Source: Zerene cesonia
Lineage: Eukaryota > Arthropoda > Insecta > Lepidoptera > Pieridae
Reading direction: 5' to 3'
Assembly (NCBI RefSeq): GCF_012273895.1
Contig: NC_052108.1
Location: 1,674,001 to 1,738,000, forward strand
DNA length: 64,000 nt
Shown here in pieces: positions 1-10,700 of this stretch. Both the position numbers and the translations under genes were made by a program. The notes beneath the pieces are model-generated. The model did no database searches. It was given only the letters and a program-made list of their open reading frames with translations, and was not told where the DNA came from. Position 1 is the first letter of the stretch. Each line of letters starts with the position of its first letter.

Positions 1-623
1 ATAAATTTAGAAGTAGCATTTACATCGTTCATTTTTATCAAAAAGTATTGAATTATATCGAAAGTCTTGTCAAAACAATTACACAATAATAATAAAAAGA
101 TCAAATTTATAGTTCGCTTGCACATGGAAATTAGCATTTATATTATTTATTTCATTGTGTTGTATCGAGATCGTTACTGGTCGTCCTTCTGATAACATTA
201 AGCAACACAGTTGAACCAAGCATCTGCTTGGGCTCAATAGATATCCAAGTCTTTTGATCGTAGATTTTTTTGCAGTGAATATTCTTTAGTGTGTCTGTAT
301 TTTACGTGGAGTACTTTTTGGTATGCAACATAAGGTTCACATCAAGCTAATGTAATGAAATTTTATACTAAAATTCTCAGTTTTATATTAGTTTTCGTTA
401 CGATCGGCAGTTCCTATGACTGTTTACCTTTCTTCTTGTATAAATCAACATATACATTTCTATTAAATGTGTGTTGAATGTTCAATGAAGAAAGATACCG
501 GTTCAAAACTAGGTTCATATCCGAAGCCTAATATCGGGTGTTAGGCTTCGGAACCCGGTTGCGACCTGGTTTTGAAGGCAGAATTTTCAGTTTATACTGT
601 TAAGTTTATACTGGAAAATCCTA

Positions 624-640
624 TCCTACTAATATTATAC
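624..640 (+). mobile_element. Lep1-type Helitron 5' end, truncated
   Basis: tcctactaatattata matches the 5' terminus of the family and is then lost before the assembly gap. Confidence 0.5.
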
Positions 641-700
641 CTAGTCTTGCCATAAATATTGTAATAAAGAAAAAAGAAAATTGTTAACTGCAAATAACAT

Positions 701-1700
701 NNNNNNNNNNNNNNNNNNNNNNNNNNNNNNNNNNNNNNNNNNNNNNNNNNNNNNNNNNNNNNNNNNNNNNNNNNNNNNNNNNNNNNNNNNNNNNNNNNNN
801 NNNNNNNNNNNNNNNNNNNNNNNNNNNNNNNNNNNNNNNNNNNNNNNNNNNNNNNNNNNNNNNNNNNNNNNNNNNNNNNNNNNNNNNNNNNNNNNNNNNN
901 NNNNNNNNNNNNNNNNNNNNNNNNNNNNNNNNNNNNNNNNNNNNNNNNNNNNNNNNNNNNNNNNNNNNNNNNNNNNNNNNNNNNNNNNNNNNNNNNNNNN
1001 NNNNNNNNNNNNNNNNNNNNNNNNNNNNNNNNNNNNNNNNNNNNNNNNNNNNNNNNNNNNNNNNNNNNNNNNNNNNNNNNNNNNNNNNNNNNNNNNNNNN
1101 NNNNNNNNNNNNNNNNNNNNNNNNNNNNNNNNNNNNNNNNNNNNNNNNNNNNNNNNNNNNNNNNNNNNNNNNNNNNNNNNNNNNNNNNNNNNNNNNNNNN
1201 NNNNNNNNNNNNNNNNNNNNNNNNNNNNNNNNNNNNNNNNNNNNNNNNNNNNNNNNNNNNNNNNNNNNNNNNNNNNNNNNNNNNNNNNNNNNNNNNNNNN
1301 NNNNNNNNNNNNNNNNNNNNNNNNNNNNNNNNNNNNNNNNNNNNNNNNNNNNNNNNNNNNNNNNNNNNNNNNNNNNNNNNNNNNNNNNNNNNNNNNNNNN
1401 NNNNNNNNNNNNNNNNNNNNNNNNNNNNNNNNNNNNNNNNNNNNNNNNNNNNNNNNNNNNNNNNNNNNNNNNNNNNNNNNNNNNNNNNNNNNNNNNNNNN
1501 NNNNNNNNNNNNNNNNNNNNNNNNNNNNNNNNNNNNNNNNNNNNNNNNNNNNNNNNNNNNNNNNNNNNNNNNNNNNNNNNNNNNNNNNNNNNNNNNNNNN
1601 NNNNNNNNNNNNNNNNNNNNNNNNNNNNNNNNNNNNNNNNNNNNNNNNNNNNNNNNNNNNNNNNNNNNNNNNNNNNNNNNNNNNNNNNNNNNNNNNNNNN
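701..1700. other. Assembly gap of exactly 1000 N
   Basis: A run of N of round length, normally a placeholder for a gap of unknown size. A Helitron 5' end lies just before it (624-640) and a Helitron body just after it (1755-1946), so the gap probably reflects repeat-driven assembly failure. Confidence 0.98.
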
Positions 1701-1754
1701 AATTCAAATGTAATATTTTTTTATAATTAAGTGTAACAGTATTTATGGCCAGAC

Positions 1755-1946
1755 TAAGTATATGCGAAAGTTTGTAAGGATGTGTATGTGTGTATATTTC
1801 TCTTTCACGCAAAAACTACTGAACCGATTGCAATTAAATTTGATACGTAAATAGCTGGACAACTGGAATAACATATAGGCAACTTTTTAATCCGATATTC
1901 CTACGGGATACGGACTTACGCGGGTGAAACCGCGAGGCGCTGCTAG
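1755..1946 (+). mobile_element. Lep1-type Helitron (group A), 5' end diverged
   Basis: Group A body from atgcgaaagtttgtaagg through the central ctgaaccgattgcaat block to the 3' hairpin cgggtgaaaccgcg and terminal CTAG followed by T. No coding capacity. Helitrons of this group are rolling-circle DNA transposons mobilised by enzymes encoded elsewhere. Confidence 0.85.
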
Positions 1947-2714
1947 TCTTATAATAAAGATGATAAAATTTTTCACATACCTACCTGTGTACACGTGTGA
2001 TTTTTGAATATCGTTGAATGAATTTAGATCCCAAATAGAGAGCTATTTATGCAACACAATTTATTCTATTCTTAAGTGCATGCATAAGCAAACACTAATC
2101 CAAATTGTATATATAATCACAAATAGATTTCACAGTATATTATTTACATTGTCAAAGACCGATGCGTACCATATCGTACTTGATGTTTCAAATACAAATT
2201 TGAATTCATGATGACCGATTATACGAGTAATATAATTATATGTCGAATCGGCTGTTTTATATCAAAGCTTGAAATGTACGACGTTATTTAATCTTTATAT
2301 ACTACATTTCAATGCTTTACATGTAATGTGAAGTAATTCTTTGTGGTGAATGTAAAATGTGCAGTTTAATTCTTTTTGATATCTCATTAAATCGTTACGT
2401 CGATGTCGCATACGATGGAAGGGGCAGGTGCTGATGCACGTGTCTGTGTGTTTTTTCACTTACATTGACATCATCCGTATATTATAACATTATTTTTCGT
2501 TTCATATGTACTCGCAGATATATATGCCGTTATTACGCTTCTTAGAATTTAAACGATTCTCTTCATTTACTTTTGTTGAAAAATAGTAATGTTAATATCG
2601 TTCTATGAGACGAAAGTAAAGTATCATGTACTTGGAAATGGGAAAAATTGGAGAGCTAGTGTGATTATCGTCGAGTTTTCTTCATGGCAAACAGTATACA
2701 GATGTTACTTATCA

Positions 2715-2886
2715 CTACATAGCATAAAACAAAGACACTTTCTGTGTATGCTTAAATCTTAAAACTACGCAACGAATTTTTATGGTTTTTTTTTAATAGA
2801 CAGAGTGATTCAAGATCTATATGTATAATAACGTCTATTAAACTACTCCGAATTTAACGCGTGCTAAGCCGCGGGCGAAAGCTAGT
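2715..2886 (+). mobile_element. Helitron-like element (group E)
   Basis: A distinct subfamily: tcactacatagcata at the 5' side, central tatgcttaaat...aaaactacgcaacgaa, 3' stem-forming gccgcgggcgaaag and CTAG. Related copies lie at 33255, 33676, 55001 and 62006. Confidence 0.65.
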
Positions 2887-3842
2887 AGTCACTTGATAAT
2901 TTATACATTTTCCCCCGTTGCCAGGCACAGTTTCTATATGCTTACAAGTTGATGATGCGTTTCAAAGAGGAATAATAATTAGCCATTGCGATTGAATTCA
3001 AGCGTCTCGATTCTAATGGCAATTTCATCTGTACTAACATTTTATAGAGGTTAATTTGTTTGCTTGTTTGTCGACGGTAACCTATGAAACGAAGCGAATC
3101 GGTTACGGTGATCGGGGTAAATAGAAATGTCTCTTTATGTAAACTGGTTGTTTTCTATTATATTTTATGTTAAATGAGCATTATTAGAGTGATAGTCATT
3201 AAAAAAAATAGTGTAAAATAATAGTACAATAATAGACACCTGTTTGATTAAATTTTTTGATGTTATTGAATTATGTATTTACAAGTGGTTTTTTTTTATT
3301 AACGCGCTTTTTAGCTTGACCTATATGTGTGTTTGTTTGTTTGTAACCGAATCCATTAGGCTCGATTTTGACACACTCTTAACGGACATTTATTAAATTT
3401 TAATTTTTTTAGACTTATTAAGGATCGATGACAATGCAATAATTTCATGCACTTATCTTATCTAGGATGCAACGATTAAATAATTTTCTCATGTTGTTGA
3501 TTTTATTATAAGAGCGTGCTTAATTTTTTTTGTTTTAACTGTATTTATGAATTTCTTTAACTTCCTCATTAGGCGGAATTTTGGTGGACGGATAAACGTT
3601 TCTGATTTATTTTCAATTAATCACAATAATGGAAGTTAGATATTTAGTTAGCGAAACGCACTAATTATTTTTTAATTGTTACAAAGTTAACGTACACCTA
3701 TCCGCTGTCTGTGACACAACAATCGATGATGTCCAAACGTTGCCCGTGGGCCGGTTGCAATGTGTGTTGATCGCGGTTCGACCTCAATACCTGCGACGAT
3801 GTGCTGGGCTCTCAATATCGGATGCAATATAGATGAGAAAAA

Positions 3843-4278
3843 ATTATGTCACTCGTACGATTGGAAATGATGGACAAATCTGTACCAATATTATAAAACT
3901 GAGGAGTTTGTTTGTTTGTTTGAACGTACTAATATCAGGAACTACTGGTCCGATTTGAAAAATTATTTCAGTACCACGGTCCACCTCCAGGCTCCACCTG
4001 TATATCCAGATTCTAGTTTTATCCCAAGGGACTATTTAATCGGGATACAAAGTATAAAAAATTATGTCACTCGTACGATTGGGAATGATGGACTAATCTA
4101 TACTAATATTATAAAGCTGAGGAGTTTGTTTGTTTGTTTGAACTTACTAATTTCAGGAACTACTGGTCCGATTTGAAAAATTAGTTCAGTACCACGGTCC
4201 ACCGCCAGGTTCCACCCGTATATCAAGATTCTTGTTTTATCCCAAGGGACTATTTAATCGGAATACAAAGTATCCTAT
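3843..4278 (+). repeat. Tandem duplication, two 218-bp units with Helitron (group B) sequence
   Basis: Unit 1 is 3843-4060 and unit 2 is 4061-4278; both begin attatgtcactcgtacgatt and contain aatattataaa-ctgaggag, gaactactggtccgattt and a GGACTATTTAATCGG block. The units differ by scattered substitutions only (for example accaatatt against actaatatt). Confidence 0.9.
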
Positions 4279-4819
4279 CACCCAAGTCAGCTTATACCCC
4301 GTCTGTATACCAAAATTTCAAACCAGATCAGCAATTCCTGAGATTAGCGCGTTTAACCAGTGAGTAAACAACCAAACTCTTCTGTTTTATATAAGAGCAA
4401 TATAGATTTCTATACACTTTGTGAGTATATAGGTACACTTTTTAATTGCAATAAATCATCTGTATATATACCAATTTACTTAAATAATTGCCACTAAAGC
4501 GACATCTATCGGGATTTATAATGTAGTTGTAGTAGTTAAGTTAGTATAGTAGTGAATTTTTAGTGTTCAAATGAGCATTTATATCACACTCCAGCAGACA
4601 CATAACATCATAATATGAAACCGTTCCGTTGCTATGTGAAAGAAGGACAAAAAAAAGCATACACTTTCGCATTTATAATATTAGTTACGATTTTCCTTAT
4701 AGTTAACTTGTTCAAAGTCCACAATGTCCACTAGCATAGCGCTGTTTTTTGTCGTAATATTAAATTTTGACTGCTTTGAGAAGTTATTCTCAAAATTAGA
4801 CGGTTTAAGACATATTAGG

Positions 4820-4930
4820 AGAAGGTAAAGGCCGACCAAGCACCTGTAACGCTTCTAGTTTATAGGCGGTGGTGACCACTTAATATCAGGTAGCCCACCT
4901 GCTCCTTCTTTTGCTCTACCATAAAAAATA
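4820..4930 (+). mobile_element. 3' tail of a lepidopteran retroelement (family L)
   Basis: The sequence ggccgaccaagcacctgtaa..., then ggcggtggtgaccactta, then gcccacctgctcctt and a short A-rich end. The same tail is seen at 11895-12013 and 62795-62912. Identity with a particular LINE clade is not established. Confidence 0.6.
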
Positions 4931-4942
4931 GGTTCAGTGCCT

Positions 4943-5017
4943 TTTTTTATAGTGGGGAATCTTACATAGATACCCGCGGCCCCCGGGGAAGATTGCTTGT
5001 TAGAATTCGTCCGCGAT
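4943..5017 (-). mobile_element. Short SINE (family N), deleted copy, 15-bp target-site duplication
   Basis: A perfect direct repeat ataggttcagtgcct flanks it at 4928-4942 and 5018-5032. The element begins on the + strand with a T run (its A tail on the minus strand), then tatagtggggaatctt and ccgcggcccccgggg, and ends gaattcgtccgcgat. It is an internally deleted relative of the 168-bp copy at 14554-14721. Confidence 0.85.
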
Positions 5018-5797
5018 ATAGGTTCAGTGCCTAACCGATACCAAAAGTAGAAACCAAACGCAGACGTTTGTTTGCCCTTCATTTATTACCTTTCTGAGGC
5101 TAGACAGACTAGCTTTTAATCACTAGAATATTTTTATATCTATGCTTAATACGGTGTAATGTTTAATGTCCACCGTCTAGACTCTAGACGGCTAAAAAAG
5201 CATATAAAAGATCTAAAATCGATTACACTAAAAACGTTGGTGTATTCGTTCGAGCGTCATAAATTATTATAACCAATATAAGACGGATCCACAACCGTCT
5301 ATAAAAATGTGATCGTTTGATAGATCGTAATATGATCGAAAAAGATAATAAGAAATCAAATTAACGATCGGATTCTATCACCAGAAGTGTTAATAAGCAG
5401 ATTAGGAATAACCTTCGAGCAATCACGTGTAATTTTTATAATTAGTTAGCGTCTATTCAATTATTAATATACGATAGGTAAATTAATTAAGTTAGAAGAA
5501 TATTTCTATCTTTGCTCATATGGAAACTTGATTAATGAATGAATCAATATGCATTCATGTATTATTTCATGCAGTTTTTATAACGTGGAGTATTTCTTTA
5601 GGATTACCATTGACGCCATAATTAAATGTATTATCTTATGATATTTTAATAGTTACACAAAAACAAAAATTTAACGCTTAGGTCAGCGGGGAAATACTTT
5701 ATTTTATGTATGTGTAAAACCATCCAGAGTCTAGAAATATAATCCCATAGAAATTTTGGTGAATTCATAGTGCAGTCAATTCTTGTTGCTTTCTGAA

Positions 5798-5965
5798 AAC
5801 GCGGGCAAAACCAAGTTATTCTAGAGCTCTTGTGTTAGTCTGGTACCTATTTAATGAGGTACATCACTGCCAAGTATCATCAAAATTCGTTAGGTGGTAA
5901 GCGCGTGAGTGACTAACAAACAAACATTCTTACAAACTTTTGCGTTTAGAACAGTATAGTAGGAT
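5798..5965 (-). mobile_element. Decayed Helitron-like fragment
   Basis: It shows cgcgggcaaaacc at one side and acaaacaaacattcttacaaacttttgcgttt at the other, in the order expected for a minus-strand copy; ends are diverged. Confidence 0.45.
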
Positions 5966-7048
5966 GATATACTATTTATATGTTCGTCTCCATTGTTCAC
6001 CCGTAAATCGTTGTCTTAAATTACAATTTAAAATAAACCGCGATGGCGCACCGGCCTCGCATGCGATTAAATTATCGCCTCGAGTAATGCGCGAGTTATC
6101 GCGTTAATGCAATTTCACTCGAAGTGGTTTATGATCTCATGTATTTAACAGCTGTGTTAAGATATTGGTAGGTATATATGTTATTTTAATATGGTATTTC
6201 AAGGTTTACGTTATTCCTAAAATCATGTTTGGGATGATTTTCAGTGTTTTTCTAACGTATATTATGTATATTATATTTATTACCATCAAAATATTCTATA
6301 CCTTCTGTTTATGGAAGGTGAGGGCTACGTGTAAAAATGGACCTTAGGGGAGACGACTCTCGACTGTTATTCGTAATGCGTTAAGTGCCGAGAACGGGAT
6401 CAGTTACAGTTAAATATTTAATATGATATTTTTAGTAGTTCTTATTTGCAATTCTTATTTTTATATTTTAATGTTAGTATAATAATTCACTAAAATGATT
6501 TTGCGTGTGCGCATGGTCTCTAAGGAACTGTTTAACATTCTCAGAAGCCATCAAAAGCATCGGATTTTGTAAATACCATTAAGTACAAATACTTGCAAAT
6601 ATTTCAATAGTTAATGAACAAAATAATAAATAAGTAAATACTTATTAGTACTTATTATTGTAATATTTATTAAACAAGTTAGCATCATTAAAACATTTAA
6701 AACATTACTTGTGCTGTCATTTGTTATAAACGATTATATGTAATTCATGAATCATTATTTAAGTTGTAATTGTGTACTTGGCTTACGACGTATCTATTGA
6801 AGGTGTTAGCTAATGAATAGGTTTGACTGGCTCGCAAATCAACCATTTATTGTTATTGAATAATATCTACAGTTTCCTCAAAACAAAGCTTAAATATTAA
6901 CCGTTGATACCGTTGATATTAGATTGCATTTGTAGATACTGTGTGACATTTCATTTAAAAATTATCTTTAGTACTTGTATGTAATAGACCGTATTAGTGA
7001 ACAATAATTTATAGTCCGAACAATTAACATAGGTTATTATTGTTGCAG

Positions 7049-7790
7049 GGGTATTCAATACTGCGGCAGTCTCGTATCGCTGCCAACGATGTTGCGACCG
7101 GAGTCACCCCTCGCTGACCACCGCAGCCTGCTGCCGCGGCGGCTCCTCCCGGTGAAGGCCCAGATCGCCCCAGCGGACAAGAAGAAGAACAGACGCTCGC
7201 TAGAACTAAATCCAGCCAACGAACATGCCACGTACGACTACCCGAAACTACTCATATCGAAAACCACCGACTCCCTAAACACCGAGTGTCCCAGGAAGCA
7301 CTTGAACAAACAAGACTCGACTGACAGCTTAAAGAGGGCGCTCCTCGCCAAGGAGGACAAAAAGAATGCGGAGAAGAAAGTCGCGAAACAAGACTCCAGC
7401 GAGAGTCTGAAAAAGGCGCTGTTGAGTCGACAGGACTCGAATGACAGCCAGAAACGGTTGGAGACCGAGAAGTGGGCGCAAAAGGAAGAGAAGAGGGAGG
7501 TGAAACGGGGCGGTGATAAGAAGGGACTGTTGGAGACTGATATAGATGATACGTATAAGAGAATATACGAGAGGCGGACAGGGTGTGCCCGGCCCACGCT
7601 GCCACCGGTTGCAGAGAAGGGAGCTTCGCCTAAGTCTCCCAATGGCAGTCCAATCACGCCGGGCGTGGCGGCTGTAGCCGAGGGTGTGGTGCGGTGGGGC
7701 AGCGGTCTGCTGTCGCCAAGGGAGGAGCCGAGACTCCGACCGGCTAGAAGTTGGTACGGTTATGGAACGCTACCGACGGACAGTGATAAG
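7049..7790 (+). CDS. RNF144: Exon encoding the N-terminal 234 residues with KQDS repeats
   Basis: The acceptor is tgttgcag ending at 7048 and the donor is gataag then gtaggt at 7791. From ATG 7089 the exon holds 702 nt, phase 0 at its end. The frame is also open from 7049 to 7088 (13 codons without a stop), so translation could start in an upstream exon; ATG 7089 is chosen because it is the first Met, but its context (cacg before it is replaced here by aacg, no A at -3) is weak. The protein has a basic start, then a charged stretch with three related segments: K74-A87 (KQDSTDSLKRALLA), K100-S113 (KQDSSESLKKALLS) and R114-L124 (RQDSNDSQKRL). Residues 175-193 are Ser/Pro-rich. No enzymatic domain or membrane segment is present. 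The repeated basic-Q-D-S motif could be phosphorylated; that is inference. GC content and codon use contrast sharply with flanking AT-rich DNA. Confidence 0.88.
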
Positions 7791-10700
7791 GTAGGTGGAA
7801 GCGATGACTGAAGTTTGGAATTCAAGACTGTATAAGCCAGTAAATAAACTGTGTTATACGTTACAGTATTTAATTTGTGTACGGTAATGGTTTAGGTCAC
7901 GTTAGCTAATTTACAAAGACACGTAATTTCTATTCAGACACAAAGGAGCAAAGTAACAATATCCTTGGTGAATTACTCATGAATTTCACGGCAGAGCTAT
8001 TAAAGCGATAAAATCACGCCGGTTACATACTGTTATTATAAAAAAGATAAAGATTACGACTCGTGACTCACCAGACACCTTAACAACATGTGATTCCAAC
8101 GTTAGGGTTTTTCTCGGTGTTTTACATATTGCAGTAAGAAACTTTGCATCAATGTTTTATGCTTTAGCTTTTGATTGATGAAAATTCCCATAAATTAATC
8201 GGGGTTATTTAATGGTATGGTAAGTAATGGTGAATCTCCAATCTGGTTTATACGCGAGTAGAAAAATCGGTCAAGTGCGAGTTGAACTCGTGACACTGCG
8301 GTTTATGTGGAAATAATCTAAAGAGCAACCACAATAAATTGGTCACCCATCCAATTTGTGGCCGTGCCAACTGTTGCTTAACTTTGATTTCTTATTATTT
8401 TTTGATATAGCGGTAACATAAATACTAAATGAAAATTTCAACTGTCCATCATAGTTCATGCGTTATACAACCTGACAAACAGACAGCGAGACAGCGAAAA
8501 TTATATAATAGGATTCCTTTACCCTTTGGAAACGGAACCTTAAAAGGTTCTTCGGTTTGATCTCTATTAGAAAATAATCAAAAAAGTTTCTCTGGCACCT
8601 AGTAACTTAATAACAGTATAAGTAAATGCTCGCATCCTTCCTACTAATATTATAAATGCGAAAGTTTGTAAAGATCTGTGCGCATTTGTTGCTCTTTCAC
8701 ACAAAAACTACTGAACCGATTGCAATGAAAGTTGGTACGTAGACAGCTGGACAACTGGAATAATACATAGACAACTTTTTATCCCGATATCCCTACGGCA
8801 TACAGACTTACGCGAGTGAAACCGCGGAGCGCAGCTAGTGTAGTATATTAATGAAACGTTGATGGTTGTATAATATTGTTTAAAATATACCGCAATCTGA
8901 TTACCGTTTGAACACAGGCGCGCCGAGACGAGAAACTAGTCAAAAATTTGTATACATAATTCGATTTTATAGCAGCAAACACCAGCTCTACTAAAATACA
9001 AATTTTCAAGGTGCGTTGATACAGATGTTTTATAAAAGTTAACTATGGTAGAATTTACGACGTTTTAAAATATCGGGTATATTGTAAATACGTTTTCCTT
9101 CAATCATTCAACAGGTTTTACCTGTGATATTTTAATGAGTGGACAATCTGAATAGATTGTTGTTAATCAATTTGTCATTTATCAATATGTATAATATTCA
9201 TGTTGAGGAAATATTGCGATACGAATTGTCCTTCCTCCTTTTTTGTTAGTCTAAATAAATCCTACTTATCCTATCCTACTTCCTACTTAATCCTACTATC
9301 CTACTAATATTATAAATGCGAAAGTTTGTAAGGATGCGTGTGTGTTTGTTGCTCATTCACGCAAAAACTACTGAACCGATTGCATTGAAATTTGGTACGT
9401 AGACAGCTGAACAACTGGAAAAACATATAGGCAACTTTTTATCCCGATATCCCTACGGGATACGGACTTACCCGGGTGAAACGCTAGTATTTTAATAAGA
9501 AAGAAATGTTTAGTTTTTTGTCCCTTACAATTTACGTTAAAAATTCTCGAACAGATTTTAAAACTGTTTTATAAATAGAAAGCAACTCACTATTATCTAC
9601 AAAGTTATGCTGTTTTATTTGCTCTCCCGTGTGCAAGGGACGATGTTGTTTAATCTTCAGTTGGAGTTCTCGTAACAGATTCAGTGTGAAAAAAAGCAAA
9701 CGGTTCCTTCAGGGTCGGGTCGCGTAAACAATAAGCGAAAACAAAAGTGACGCAAGCCATTGTGTATGTCCGTACCGCTTGTTTTTGAAACTGGGACGGT
9801 AAGTCAGCTGGCGGGTCATTCGCGCACGGTACAGTTATGGGATGATTAGTGCGACGATTTAATGAGACATTCATGCTGCCCCTGGTTGGAGTGAGCGGGG
9901 AGAGAAATATCTGTATCACCGTAGTAATATGGGGATAAAAAGTTGCCTATGTGTTATTCCAATTGACCAGTTGTCTACGTACCAAATTTCATTGCAATCG
10001 GTTCAGTGGTTTTTGCGTGAAAGAACAACAAACACACACACACACATCCTTACAAACTTTTGCATTTATAATATTAGTAGGATTAGTAGGATTATTAGGA
10101 TTATTAGTGAATGCACACTTTATTAGTATGAAAATGTATAGCTTGGTGACGAATATGTCTCGATTTGAAAGTTCGATTGTTCTGAATTATGAGTAGGTAT
10201 GAGACTATTGATTATTCTTAGGAACTGATTCATTGATATTTCGTTGAGGAAATAATTAATTGGCGTTACGATGTATCCATAATACATATGGGAGAAATAC
10301 TATCTAGCTAGGGAAACATCGGCTTTATTTAAAAAAATAAAATACTAATACATTATGCGTTTTAAGAATTTATTTATAAGCACACTCTTGCAAACGGATA
10401 GTATGTTTAATATGAAAATTTCATACGTGAATCATTCAGTCTTCAGACGTCAATTTAGGTAAATTATTTCTAACTAAAATTAGATTTGATGATTTGGCTT
10501 CGCCTTTAAGTAAACTTCTTTTTATGTCATAGCGGGCAACTGACCTGGTTGTCCGCCTGATGGTAAACGATCACCGCCCATGAACATTCGCAGAGGCTCA
10601 AACCTCTGAGAAGACGCTGCCCGCTTTTAAGGGATAAAGGATAAGGAAAGGATTGATGACTGGAAAAAAGGAATGGACTGGGAAGGGTGAGGAGATGGAA

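Larger units (their letters stand above)
1..7048 (+). other. Sequence upstream of the first visible exon (intron or 5' flank)
   Basis: No coding exon is recognised. The acceptor at 7047-7048 implies a further upstream exon, either before position 1 or unrecognised here (non-coding exons cannot be excluded). Repeats annotated separately occupy parts of 1755-5965. The stretches 1-620, 1950-2710, 2890-3840, 4400-4810, 5100-5790 and 5970-7040 are AT-rich and I see no gene, RNA gene or clear repeat in them. Confidence 0.6.

Noticed and set aside
592..1812. Open reading frames of 349 and 406 codons on both strands
   Set aside because: They are open only because they run through 1000 N; the flanking codons are Helitron or AT-rich sequence.
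7238..7657. Two antisense ORFs of 139 and 117 codons
   Set aside because: They lie wholly opposite the well-supported GC-rich coding exon and show no motif of their own.
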